64,000 nt of DNA from NCBI RefSeq assembly GCF_002368335.1, contig NZ_AP018288.1, positions 928,607 to 992,606 on the forward strand, given 5' to 3'. Positions 1 to 7,427 of this stretch are shown one piece after another. How positions within the stretch are numbered: the first letter of the stretch is position 1; the number at the start of each line of letters is the position of its first letter. A model generated the notes under the pieces. That model saw only the letters and a list, made by a program, of their open reading frames with translations. It had not been told where the DNA came from and did no database searches. The translations under genes and the position numbers were made by a program. The stretch is from Nostoc sp. NIES-4103 (GTDB lineage: Bacteria > Cyanobacteriota > Cyanobacteriia > Cyanobacteriales > Nostocaceae).

Positions 1-399
1 TTATTGCCTGTAGATACCCAGGCTGTAGCAGGTTTAACAATGGGGGCTGACCCAATTGTGACAGCGGTGAGTGTGGTTTCTGTGTATGAAAATCGACCAA
101 TACCAGCGCTAATTATTCGTAAAGAAGCTAAAGGTTATGGAACAAGGGCTTATATAGAAGGCCCTATTTTACCGGGTGGTGCAAAAGTAGTAGTTTTGGA
201 AGATGTGGTCACAACTGGTCAGTCTGCACTGAAAGCAGTTGACCGTCTTAAAGATGCAGGTTATACAGTTGAAGAAGTAATTGCACTAGTAGACCGCAAG
301 CAAGGGGGAGCAGAATTGTATCAGTCTGCTGGGTTAAAGTTTGAGGCGTTATTTGCAATTGAAGAGATTCAGCAACGGTATCGGGAGTTAGGGAATTAG
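1..399 (+). CDS. pyrE: Orotate phosphoribosyltransferase, C-terminal part
   Basis: The frame is open from the first base, so the gene starts outside the window and only about 132 residues are visible. PyrE joins orotate to PRPP to make OMP in pyrimidine synthesis in the cytoplasm. The PRPP-binding signature is clear: VVVLEDVVTTGQSALKAV, with the acidic pair and the TTGQS loop typical of type I phosphoribosyltransferases. Just before it is the flexible-loop region IRKEAKGYGTR, whose lysine and arginine contact pyrophosphate. The stop is TAG at 397-399. Family identity is firm; a fusion to an upstream domain cannot be excluded because the 5' part is missing. Confidence 0.93.
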   Translation, partial: LLPVDTQAVAGLTMGADPIVTAVSVVSVYENRPIPALIIRKEAKGYGTRAYIEGPILPGGAKVVVLEDVVTTGQSALKAVDRLKDAGYTVEEVIALVDRKQGGAELYQSAGLKFEALFAIEEIQQRYRELGN

Positions 400-518
400 A
401 TAAATGATATGGGGGATGCGATCGCAAAATGTTCGCATTCCTTATATATTTATGGAAAACGCGATCGCTCTAATCAACTTCTTATTAATTTGCCAATTCA
501 TCATTTGAAAAATATATT

Positions 519-800
519 TTAAATTCTTATATTTTCTACCTCATTGCTATCTTTATCAATTACTTTTGCAACTTCTTCACCTAGTAACGCTCCACATGTA
601 CTACCAAAAAGGCTACCAGCTATTGTCAAAGCTTCTTCAGCAGCACTATCTACAACTCTATCGATTAATCCAGGAACAATCAGTTCTCCTAATGCAAAAC
701 CAAAAGCCCCACCTGCAAATCCTCCAATCACAGAACCTATACCCATACACAGAGATTTAATCAACAACTGTTTCGTAAATCTTTGGGCTAATTTTTGCAT
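519..800 (-). CDS. Small glycine-zipper membrane protein, unknown function
   Basis: A 93-residue protein of unknown role. A strong ribosome binding site (AAGGAG, about 9 bases before ATG) supports the gene and its start. The N-terminus is basic (KLAQRFTKQLLIK). Two hydrophobic segments follow, about residues 18-48 and 55-76, both rich in small residues with glycines at 3-4 residue spacing (GIGSVIGGFAGGAFGFALG; GSLFGSTCGALLG), the pattern of a glycine zipper that packs membrane helices. The C-terminus is acidic. Similar glycine-zipper proteins include structural membrane proteins and some bacteriocins, but no leader motif is visible. It stands alone between pyrE and thiC. Membrane location is inferred. 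Confidence 0.7.
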   Translation of the reverse strand: MQKLAQRFTKQLLIKSLCMGIGSVIGGFAGGAFGFALGELIVPGLIDRVVDSAAEEALTIAGSLFGSTCGALLGEEVAKVIDKDSNEVENIRI

Positions 801-1001
801 GAAAAATTACTCCTTATCTCTAAATAGTTTGTGATATTTTATGCAAACCTAATATTTACTAACTTCCAAAATTTTACTGTACATTAATAAAATTAGTATT
901 CATACAAGCAACTGTATAAGTTTTTCAATTTTTTATAAATTCAATGCGTGAATAATTTTTGAAATTTATATTTCCCTAGATAAAAATCAAAATCAAAGTG
1001 T
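801..1001. other. AT-rich gene-free stretch
   Basis: About 200 bases without a convincing reading frame. They hold the upstream region of the glycine-zipper gene (transcribed leftward from 800); no clear promoter boxes were recognised. Confidence 0.5.
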
Positions 1002-1027
1002 AGCCCCAGACTTGTAGTCTGAGGGCT
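1002..1027 (-). terminator. Hairpin after thiC
   Basis: On the minus strand, 17 bases after the thiC stop, AGCCCTCAGACT and AGTCTGGGGCT form a stem with one mismatch around a 3-base loop. No strong run of T follows, so this may be an inefficient terminator or an RNA-end stabilising hairpin. Confidence 0.5.
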
Positions 1028-1043
1028 ATTAATATGCTGTTGA

Positions 1044-2423
1044 TTAACCTTGCGCCAGAACTTCCTTATCTTTTGCCAAGAACTTCTCTAATTCTGTCAG
1101 CGCATCAGCATCAACTTTGGTTTGCATGGGGCAGAACTTCGGCCCGCACATAGAACAAAACTCAGCTGTTTTGTAAATATCTGCTGGCAGAGTTTCGTCA
1201 TGATATTCCTTAGCTCTTTCCGGGTCAAGTGCTAATTCAAACTGACGGTTCCAGTCAAAGTTATAACGGGCGCGGGAAAGTTCATCATCTCTGTCTCTTG
1301 CGCCTGGGCGATGTCTGGCAATATCTGCCGCATGTGCCGCTATCTTGTAGGCAATTAACCCATTCCGCACATCTTCAGGGTTGGGTAAACCTAAATGTTC
1401 TTTCGGTGTTACATAGCACAGCATTGCAGTACCGTACCAACCAGCCATGGCCGCCCCGATCGCTGAGGTAATATGGTCATAACCAGGAGCAATATCTGTC
1501 ACCAATGGCCCCAACACATAAAAAGGTGCTTCAGAACACTCTTCCATCTGCTTGCGGACGTTGAACTCAATTTGATCCATTGGGACGTGTCCAGGGCCTT
1601 CTACCATCACCTGTACATCATCTTCCCAGGCTTTGCGAGTCAGTTGTCCGAGAGTTTTGAGTTCAGCTAATTGTGCAGCATCAGAGGCATCATGGGTACA
1701 GCCAGGACGCAGAGAATCACCCAAACTAAAGGAGACATCGTATTTTTTGAAAATTTCAATAATGTCGCGGAAGTGGGTGTACAATGGGTTTTGCTTGTGG
1801 TGATGCAGCATCCACCGCGCCAAAATGCCGCCGCCACGAGAGACAATACCTGTGAGGCGGCTTCTGACTAAGGGTAAATGCTCAATCAAAATCCCAGCGT
1901 GGATAGTTTGATAGTCTACCCCTTGCTGAGCATGCTTTTCGATGACATGGAGAAAATCATCAGGGGTAAGCTTTTCTATTGCGCCGTGGACACTTTCTAA
2001 AGCTTGGTAAACTGGTACCGTCCCAATGGGAACAGGTGAAGCGTTGATAATGGCGGTGCGAATTTCATCTAAGTTACCGCCACCTGTGGACAAGTCCATC
2101 ACGGTATCAGCGCCATACTTCACCGCTAGTTTCAGCTTATCGACTTCTTCTTGAAGATTAGAGGAGTTAGGTGAAGCGCCGATATTAGCATTTACCTTAC
2201 ACTTGGAGGCAATGCCGATACACATCGGCTCTAGGTTAGTGTGATTAATATTAGCCGGAATAATCATCCGTCCCCGCGCCACTTCCTCGCGAATGAGGTC
2301 AGCCGGAAGATTTTCCCGCCGGGCGACGTAGTGCATTTCTTCGGTGATAACACCCTGGCGTGCATAGTGCATTTGAGAAACATTACTCTGCCCACGCCGC
2401 TTGGCAACCCATTCTGTCCGCAT
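1044..2423 (-). CDS. thiC: Phosphomethylpyrimidine synthase ThiC
   Basis: ThiC is a radical SAM-type enzyme that rearranges aminoimidazole ribotide into HMP phosphate, the pyrimidine half of thiamine. At 459 residues it is full length for the cyanobacterial form. The iron-sulfur ligand motif lies near the C-terminus (CSMCGPKFCPMQ, about residues 425-436). Other family signatures are GADTVMDLSTGGG, EGPGHVPMDQI and LGPLVTDIAPGYDHI. A ribosome binding site (AAGGA) lies about 9 bases before the ATG. The gene has its own TPP riboswitch upstream (2451-2522), so it is expected to be repressed when thiamine pyrophosphate is plentiful. It appears monocistronic. Confidence 0.98.
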   Translation of the reverse strand: MRTEWVAKRRGQSNVSQMHYARQGVITEEMHYVARRENLPADLIREEVARGRMIIPANINHTNLEPMCIGIASKCKVNANIGASPNSSNLQEEVDKLKLAVKYGADTVMDLSTGGGNLDEIRTAIINASPVPIGTVPVYQALESVHGAIEKLTPDDFLHVIEKHAQQGVDYQTIHAGILIEHLPLVRSRLTGIVSRGGGILARWMLHHHKQNPLYTHFRDIIEIFKKYDVSFSLGDSLRPGCTHDASDAAQLAELKTLGQLTRKAWEDDVQVMVEGPGHVPMDQIEFNVRKQMEECSEAPFYVLGPLVTDIAPGYDHITSAIGAAMAGWYGTAMLCYVTPKEHLGLPNPEDVRNGLIAYKIAAHAADIARHRPGARDRDDELSRARYNFDWNRQFELALDPERAKEYHDETLPADIYKTAEFCSMCGPKFCPMQTKVDADALTELEKFLAKDKEVLAQG

Positions 2424-2450
2424 ATGATCAAATTCCTTAATAAACAGCTT

Positions 2451-2522
2451 CCCTCCGCTGGTATTACCCAGACTCAGGTGTTAAGGGTGTGATCTCAGCC
2501 TGAAATTTTAGGCACCCCTAGC
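2451..2522 (-). promoter_or_regulatory. TPP riboswitch (THI element) of thiC
   Basis: Read on the minus strand, the leader of thiC shows the conserved THI-box blocks in order: AGGGGTGCC, then GGCTGAGATCACACCC, then ACCTGAGTCTGGGTAATACC and AGCGGAGGGAA. These are the pyrimidine-sensing core (CUGAGA) and the pyrophosphate-binding helix of the TPP aptamer. The spacing to the thiC start is about 28 bases, so control probably acts on translation initiation or by a short downstream switch; no separate terminator hairpin is visible in that gap. Confidence 0.95.
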
Positions 2523-2603
2523 ATGGTTGTAGATTGTAGCACTTTGGTTATGGTTGAGGGCAAGGTAGTTAACAAATCCTGAGAATGTCGGGGGTGGTAG
2601 GTG

Positions 2604-2828
2604 TTAGGCTGTTTTTTCGGAGTCTGGCGATCGCTGCTTTTGCTGAATAATATTTAATACTGCCTGATGAATTTCTTGGGGTGTCATGTCAGCGGGATAA
2701 ACAGCAGTGGGTGGTTTTGCTGTCAAACGATTTACGAATGTATAAAAAGCTTCTTAATCATCTCTATGTGCATAGACATAGGCACGTAATTCTGCTTCAC
2801 TCATAGCATCAAAGTTTGGTTTGGTCAT
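2604..2828 (-). pseudogene. Small cyanobacterial DUF6887-like gene with in-frame stop
   Basis: The minus strand encodes MTKPNFDAMSEAELRAYVYA then HRDD, a TAA stop (bases 2754-2756), and continues in the same frame with EAFYTFVNRLTAKPP and MTPQEIHQAVLNIIQQKQR to a final TAA at 2604-2606. Total length is 225 bases, exactly 75 codons. The pattern 'MTKPNF.AMS..ELRAYVL.HRDD.EAFY.FVDRL' is a widespread small cyanobacterial protein family that I recall as DUF6887-like. A single base change (CAA or GAA to TAA) explains the break. Sequencing error or a short 24-residue product cannot be ruled out. Confidence 0.7.
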
Positions 2829-2952
2829 AAATGCACCAGTTACCTTACTACATTAAGCTTTTATATAAATATTTATTTTTTATTTCGCGCAAAGGCGCAA
2901 AGACGCAAAGAAGAGCGCAAAAATTTATAGTATTTATTAATCTGTCTTTTAA

Positions 2953-3414
2953 TCAAACATTAATAAAAGTAGAAAGTCCGCAATACTTTTGAATTAAAAA
3001 TTGAGCATTTTCGCGCTGTTCTCCTGTGAATAAATTAAATATTACTTCTTCATTTTGGGAATAAAGATGCAATAATCCAAATTCTTTTATCCGTGAATAA
3101 AGTAAAGGAACTCCTGCAAGAGCTAATAAAGTTGCTTTTTTGCGATCGCGCTCTCTTGTTTCAGGATAATCATGATATGAAGATTGAAAATCTACGACTA
3201 AACAAGGCTTATAGTCAGAGTTAGTAATCAGAGCATCTACACTGGAGCTAAAGAAGAACTTTTTTAGTTCAATATCAAGGCTGCTATCTATTTCGCAAAA
3301 TTGGCATAAGCTAACCTGTGTATGAATTTTATAACTTTCATCTACGCAGGTTTGTAAAAACTCTAGCATCCTTTCTTCATAAGAATTGACAAGTCTCTTT
3401 GGTTTGATAGCCAT
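2953..3414 (-). CDS. Nuclease-like protein (DUF2726 / PD-(D/E)XK type), partner of LexA-HTH protein
   Basis: A 153-residue protein. Residues 67-125 (DALITNSDYKP, LVVDFQSSYHD, RERDRKKATLLALAGVPLL) resemble the DUF2726 group of small endonuclease-like proteins, in which an acidic residue, a D/E-x-(D/Q) strand and a downstream arginine-rich helix followed by 'aGiPLLR' form the fold. The usual catalytic D-x-D/E is replaced here by VDFQSS, so activity is uncertain. Two cysteines lie close together in SLCQFCEID. The start ATG overlaps the TAA of the upstream gene by one base (TAATG), showing translational coupling to the LexA-HTH protein. Function as a nuclease is inference. Confidence 0.55.
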   Translation of the reverse strand: MAIKPKRLVNSYEERMLEFLQTCVDESYKIHTQVSLCQFCEIDSSLDIELKKFFFSSSVDALITNSDYKPCLVVDFQSSYHDYPETRERDRKKATLLALAGVPLLYSRIKEFGLLHLYSQNEEVIFNLFTGEQRENAQFLIQKYCGLSTFINV

Positions 3415-4226
3415 TAATATTGCTCCATAAGTTTTTTTGCAAAGTAATCTAAAAATTCTTTTAAAATTTCACTTGAATCAATAGATACTTGCCATGCATA
3501 AGGAAATAGTGAATCTGCACTTATTTTTAAGCAAGAATCACTGTTGTACAAACGTAAAAGATAATCACTATGATTTCCTTTAAGTTCATTAATATTAAAT
3601 TTCCCCTGCGTCTTACCATCTAAAATTTTGCTATAATTCCTACTAATTTCAAAAAAATCTTTTTCTTTACTAGTTCGTACCCAAAATTTATTTAATGGTT
3701 CCAAAAGTTTAATTGTATTTGCCCTCCCTTCAAACCATTCAACGTAGCCCATGAGGCGTAAATTTTCTAAATATTTTTGAATTGGTGCTGGTGAATTTAA
3801 GTTCATTGCCTGCATCATTTGCCGAATAGAAGGAGAATGTTTTTCAGTACTGATATAATCATTTAACCAATTTAATAATTCTTGCTGTGCTTCTGTAAGA
3901 ATATTTTTTCCGGAAGAATCTAGTTCCAAGATATAGGAGCTAAAAAAATCTTTAGGAATAGAAATACATAACACTTCTTTTCGCTGGGCTAAAACCAGTT
4001 GATAACGTTTAGCTCCTTTCCCAGGATTTTTAAGCCGATATCCTATGTACTGAGATGTTTTATTCTCCTCAAATTTGTCATAAAAACCCATTTGAGTCAG
4101 CAAACTTGTAGCCAAAGACAACAAATCTTCGCCACCTTGAATTACTTGAATATTTGTTGAAACTAAGCGGGGAACGCCGTTCTCTACCTCAAACCGCTGG
4201 ATGACATCGTATATTATTTTTGACAT
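3414..4226 (-). CDS. Protein with central LexA-type winged-helix DNA-binding domain
   Basis: A 270-residue protein whose middle part (about residues 107-173) is a clear LexA DNA-binding winged helix: LTEAQQELLNWLNDYI, HSPSIRQMMQAMNLNSPAPI, QKYLENLRLMGYVEWFEGRA and IKLL, very close to cyanobacterial LexA. Unlike LexA, the domain is not at the N-terminus and no S24 autoprotease domain follows; about 105 residues of unrecognised sequence precede it and about 95 follow. It therefore looks like a DNA-binding regulator or a DNA-targeting subunit. It is translationally coupled to a nuclease-like protein. Three copies of a TT(G/A)GCTAA motif sit at and upstream of its start, a possible autoregulatory operator. 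Confidence 0.75.
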   Translation of the reverse strand: MSKIIYDVIQRFEVENGVPRLVSTNIQVIQGGEDLLSLATSLLTQMGFYDKFEENKTSQYIGYRLKNPGKGAKRYQLVLAQRKEVLCISIPKDFFSSYILELDSSGKNILTEAQQELLNWLNDYISTEKHSPSIRQMMQAMNLNSPAPIQKYLENLRLMGYVEWFEGRANTIKLLEPLNKFWVRTSKEKDFFEISRNYSKILDGKTQGKFNINELKGNHSDYLLRLYNSDSCLKISADSLFPYAWQVSIDSSEILKEFLDYFAKKLMEQY

Positions 4227-4309
4227 TGGCTAATTTCTAAAAACCTTGGCTAAGGTTCATGGGAATAGTGTAACGCTAATTTCTGGAATTTCCAACAGTC
4301 TTAGCTAAG
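4226..4309. promoter_or_regulatory. Candidate operator: three TT(G/A)GCTAA motifs
   Basis: TTGGCTAA occurs at 4226-4233 and 4246-4253 (the second inside the near-palindrome CCTTGGCTAAGG), and the perfect palindrome CTTAGCTAAG at 4300-4309. All lie directly upstream of, or touching, the start of the LexA-type winged-helix gene. Clustered related palindromes in front of a DNA-binding protein suggest autoregulation; binding is inferred only. Confidence 0.4.
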
Positions 4310-4404
4310 ATTTTTAGATTGTGTTGTGAAATGCTAATTTTCCCAATGGCTTACAGCTTTGGGAAACCAAATGTATATTTATGCTGAAAGCGATCGCTCT
4401 GTTC

Positions 4405-5151
4405 TTACAATTGATCAGGATCAATCCCTAACTGACGTAACCGTTCTGCCAAGCGTTCTGCTCGTTGCTGTTCTTGTTGTAACTGTAGTGCTAACTGTTG
4501 GGATTTCTCATCACTACTTAACAAAAGATTTCCTTGTGTATCCCACCAGCGTAACCAAGGAGCTTCGATATTTTTATACTGTCCTTGCCAAATACCTAAT
4601 TCAACGCCCATCGGTAAAATTGAATAGTGACCGCGTTCGTTAGCTGGTACTACTTCATAGTGACCGTCTACTAAGTGATATACTTCCACAGAGGCTTTGT
4701 TGACTTCGTAAATACCATAAAATGGCACTCTAATGGCTTGCTCATATACCCAAAATTTACCAGTAATAGGTGTTTTGTCCCGTTCCTCAAAGCCATCTCC
4801 AGACACAAATTCTAAGACAATTAACGGGGCGACGTACTCTTGCCATAACACATAAGAACGGCGAAACTTACCGTTTAACATTGGTGGTACATTAGGCACA
4901 TAAAACCAATCAGGTGCTTCTGCTCCTCGTTCTGGTGGTTCAGTCAAACGCCAGTAAATACCGCTATCTTGCCCGATACAATATTGATGAGCAGGATGTA
5001 GTTGCTGCAATACACTTGTAATAGAATCTGTCAGAAGGATACTTTGGGGATGTTCTTGAAAGTTTTTCACAAAGGTTCCATCTGACTCTGGTAATTCAGT
5101 ATGGTCTGGAAGATGAGTAATGCCTATTTCAGAAGATTTAGCAAGAGTCAT
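4405..5151 (-). CDS. Uma2 family endonuclease-like protein
   Basis: A 248-residue member of the Uma2 (DUF820) family, a PD-(D/E)XK fold greatly expanded in cyanobacteria. Visible hallmarks are GAEAPDWFYVP (the family's PD motif), LIVLEFVSGDG (the E-x-S/V strand followed by S), the segment KFWVYEQAIRVPFYGIYE and a C-terminal coiled coil rich in Q and E (QQLALQLQQEQQRAERLAER) ending LRQLGIDPDQL, a very common Uma2 ending. The lysine of the usual VEV-x-S pattern is not obvious, so catalysis is uncertain. The biological role of these proteins is not established. No good ribosome binding site is visible; the upstream bases are an STRR tract. Confidence 0.88.
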   Translation of the reverse strand: MTLAKSSEIGITHLPDHTELPESDGTFVKNFQEHPQSILLTDSITSVLQQLHPAHQYCIGQDSGIYWRLTEPPERGAEAPDWFYVPNVPPMLNGKFRRSYVLWQEYVAPLIVLEFVSGDGFEERDKTPITGKFWVYEQAIRVPFYGIYEVNKASVEVYHLVDGHYEVVPANERGHYSILPMGVELGIWQGQYKNIEAPWLRWWDTQGNLLLSSDEKSQQLALQLQQEQQRAERLAERLRQLGIDPDQL

Positions 5152-5160
5152 ATAACAGGA

Positions 5161-5263
5161 GTTGGGGGAGTTGGGGGAGTTGGGGAAGATGAGGGAGATG
5201 AGGGAGATGAGGGAGAAAACTATTAACCAATGACTAATGACTGATGACTAATGACTAATGACT
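5161..5263. repeat. Two STRR tracts upstream of rluE
   Basis: First GTTGGGGGA then GATGAGGGA units (5161-5216), then the heptamer TGACTAA repeated to 5263. The second tract provides the start codon region of rluE. Confidence 0.85.
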
Positions 5264-5881
5264 AATAAATATATTATTTTTCATAAACCTTATGGTGTTC
5301 TCAGCCAATTTACTCAGGAAACGCCTAAGCATAAAACTTTAAAAGATTATATTGATGTACCTGATGTTTATCCTGTAGGACGTTTGGATTGGGATAGTGA
5401 AGGGTTATTACTATTAACTAATGATGGAAAATTGCAACATCGGCTGTCTAATCCGCGTTTTGGTCATAAAAGAACTTACTGGGTGCAGGTAGAACGCATT
5501 CCTGATATTGATGCTATAAACAAGTTGCAAACAGGTGTGGAAATTCAAGATTACCGCACTCGACCAGCGTCAGTTAGACTCTTGCCAGAAGAACCACCTG
5601 TATGCGATCGCGATCCTCCAATTAGATTTCGCAAAAATATCCCAACAGCATGGTTAGAAATGACTTTGACTGAGGGAAAAAATCGTCAGGTGCGGCGCAT
5701 GACTGCGGCTGTGGGCTTTCCGACTTTACGACTAATCAGGGTAAGCATAGCCCATCTTTGCCTAGATACTCTACAACAAGGTCAGTGGCGTGACCTGACT
5801 CCAGCTGAACTCAAATTGCTGCTGATGCCTCAAGGAGGAGCAGGGGGGCGCTTTCAAGGGCAGGTTTTTAGAAATGGGTAA
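5258..5881 (+). CDS. rluE: 23S rRNA pseudouridine synthase, RluE type
   Basis: A member of the RsuA/RluB/E/F pseudouridine synthase family that isomerises a uridine in 23S rRNA. The N-terminal YIIFHKPYGVLSQFT, the catalytic motif GRLDWDSEGLLLLTNDG (catalytic Asp in GRLD) and EGKNRQVRRMTAAVGFPTLRLIR match RluE rather than longer RsuA forms, and there is no S4 domain. The ATG at 5258 lies inside a heptamer STRR and has no obvious ribosome binding site. The last ten codons (after about 5851) read into an insertion-sequence remnant, so the C-terminal GRFQGQVFRNG is probably not ancestral. Confidence 0.9.
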   Translation: MTNKYIIFHKPYGVLSQFTQETPKHKTLKDYIDVPDVYPVGRLDWDSEGLLLLTNDGKLQHRLSNPRFGHKRTYWVQVERIPDIDAINKLQTGVEIQDYRTRPASVRLLPEEPPVCDRDPPIRFRKNIPTAWLEMTLTEGKNRQVRRMTAAVGFPTLRLIRVSIAHLCLDTLQQGQWRDLTPAELKLLLMPQGGAGGRFQGQVFRNG

Positions 5882-6224
5882 ATGATAGGATCAAACGTCG
5901 TGACACAAAGTGAGTCATGAATGAGTAGTCAGGTTTGAACAGTTGGATAGCGATCAAAGTGCCAAAAGCTACCACATCTGAGTCGGCCACAGGCCAAAGT
6001 ATTGGCAATGTGTAGTTATGATCATTTACCCACAAATCATGTGGCACATAACTTACCTCCTGCTTTCCAACCCACACGCATTCTCAGTTGCTTTCGTCGC
6101 GGTTTCATCAAGCTGATCGTTGCTTTGTTATTGGGTCAGCCTCTTGCTTTTGGTCACTTTTCCCCTGAACCTTGGAATACTCATCTCAACTTCTCTTCTG
6201 CCTGAAAAAACCTGCCCTTGAAAG
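5851..6224. mobile_element. Remnant insertion element, 374 bp, with 19-bp perfect inverted ends
   Basis: The 19-base sequence CTTTCAAGGGCAGGTTTTT at 5851-5869 recurs as an exact inverted copy at 6206-6224. Between them is no intact gene; a plus-strand frame (6002-6205) reading CFRRGFIKLIVALLLGQPL and stopping just before the right end looks like the tail of a DDE transposase. Both ends are flanked by G/C runs. No clear target duplication was found. It could be a MITE or a deleted IS. Confidence 0.65.
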
Positions 6225-6252
6225 CCCCTACAACTCCCCACTCCCTACTCCC

Positions 6253-7179
6253 CTAGCTTTGACACTGAGGGCAAAAGTGACTGGATCTTCCAGCTAACTT
6301 AGTGCGCTGTATCAAATTACTGCAAACTCGACAGGGTTCTCCGGCGCGGTTGTAAACCCAGGCGACACCACCATAATTTCCATTAATGCCCTTAACATTT
6401 AGGAAATTACTAAAAGTTGTGCCTCCAGCCTCAATACTAGCTTCCAAGACCTGAATAATGGCTGTTCGCAAACGCTCAATTTGCTTTAACTGCAAATCTG
6501 TACATAAAGTTTCTGGTAAAATTCCACTCTTAAATAAGGCTTCATCAGCGTAGATATTACCTAATCCCGCCACTACAGATTGATCTAGTAGCGCAGTCTT
6601 AATCGGACGACGGCGGTTTTGCAATTTCATCGCCAGATATTTAACAGTGAATTCCACTGAGAATGGGTCTACTGCCAGTTTTGCTAAACCAGTAATAATA
6701 CTTTCCACTGCAACATTTGGGGGAACCCACCACATTTGCCCGAAAGTTCGCTGGTCAACAAAGCGCAATTCCTGCTGATCCCCAAAGAATAATCTCACCC
6801 GCGTGTGTTTGTGTAATGGTTCATCTCGATGCACCCACAGTAGTTGACCAGTCATTCGCAGATGAACTCCCAGGTAGCCAGTGGGGGGAGATGGGGGGGA
6901 TGAGGATGATGGGGGGGATGAGGGGGATGAGGGAGTAATGTCTTCCCCTGATCCCCTGCTTCCCAAAAAGGGAGATTGGCAAAGTTCAGCCAGGAGATAC
7001 TTACCGCGACGATGCCAAGTAGCTATGGCACTTCCTTTAATTCCATTAATAAACTCACCAACAGAAAACGGGTAGGCGATGGTGCGCTCAAGCAACACAT
7101 CTCCACCCGTAATTTCTAGGTTCAGGGTCAATTGGTTTAGACCCTGGCGGACTGTTTCAACTTCAGGCAGTTCAGGCAT
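6253..7179 (-). CDS. mutM: Formamidopyrimidine-DNA glycosylase MutM (Fpg)
   Basis: Base-excision repair enzyme that removes 8-oxoguanine and formamidopyrimidines and nicks the strand. The catalytic N-terminus PELPEVE (Pro1 nucleophile after Met removal, Glu2) is intact, as are RRGKYLL (Lys60), VHLRMTGQL, GLGNIYADEALF and the C-terminal zinc finger with four cysteines (CRVCSNL then FCPQCQ). It is 308 residues, longer than usual (about 270-290), because residues about 67-100 are a Ser/Pro-rich insertion encoded by an STRR tract (6881-6953) placed in the loop between two strands of the N-terminal domain. The frame is kept, so the enzyme is probably still active. Confidence 0.97.
   Translation of the reverse strand: MPELPEVETVRQGLNQLTLNLEITGGDVLLERTIAYPFSVGEFINGIKGSAIATWHRRGKYLLAELCQSPFLGSRGSGEDITPSSPSSPPSSSSPPSPPTGYLGVHLRMTGQLLWVHRDEPLHKHTRVRLFFGDQQELRFVDQRTFGQMWWVPPNVAVESIITGLAKLAVDPFSVEFTVKYLAMKLQNRRRPIKTALLDQSVVAGLGNIYADEALFKSGILPETLCTDLQLKQIERLRTAIIQVLEASIEAGGTTFSNFLNVKGINGNYGGVAWVYNRAGEPCRVCSNLIQRTKLAGRSSHFCPQCQS
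6881..6953. repeat. STRR tract expanded in frame inside mutM
   Basis: Units of GGGGGGAT and GATGAGG, the same sequence class found in many intergenic spots of this window, lie within the mutM reading frame and encode Pro/Ser-rich residues about 77-99. Confidence 0.85.
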
Positions 7180-7427
7180 TTAAGCTGATTAAGCAAGCGA
7201 TTTTGATGTACTTGGGGATCAAGGCAGACGAGACAAGCAAGTATGCAAACACCGATAAGTAAATCGTTAAACTACCAAAAATAAGCCGTAAATACCCGCA
7301 GGTCGGCTTCTCTTAGGTAGAGTAGGCTAAGGTGAAGCATGAAAAAACAAAAGTTTCATACTTCATATTTTCATACTTAAGGCTTCCCTTCATCATCCCA
7401 TCAAAGATCCCCTTGTGGCTTCGCTGC

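Noticed and set aside
4359..4643. 94-codon plus-strand frame
   Set aside because: It overlaps the well-supported Uma2 gene on the other strand and shows no family-like sequence or ribosome binding site.
6002..6205. 67-codon plus-strand frame as an intact gene
   Set aside because: It lies wholly inside a 374-bp inverted-repeat element and ends at its right terminus; better explained as a transposase tail or noise.
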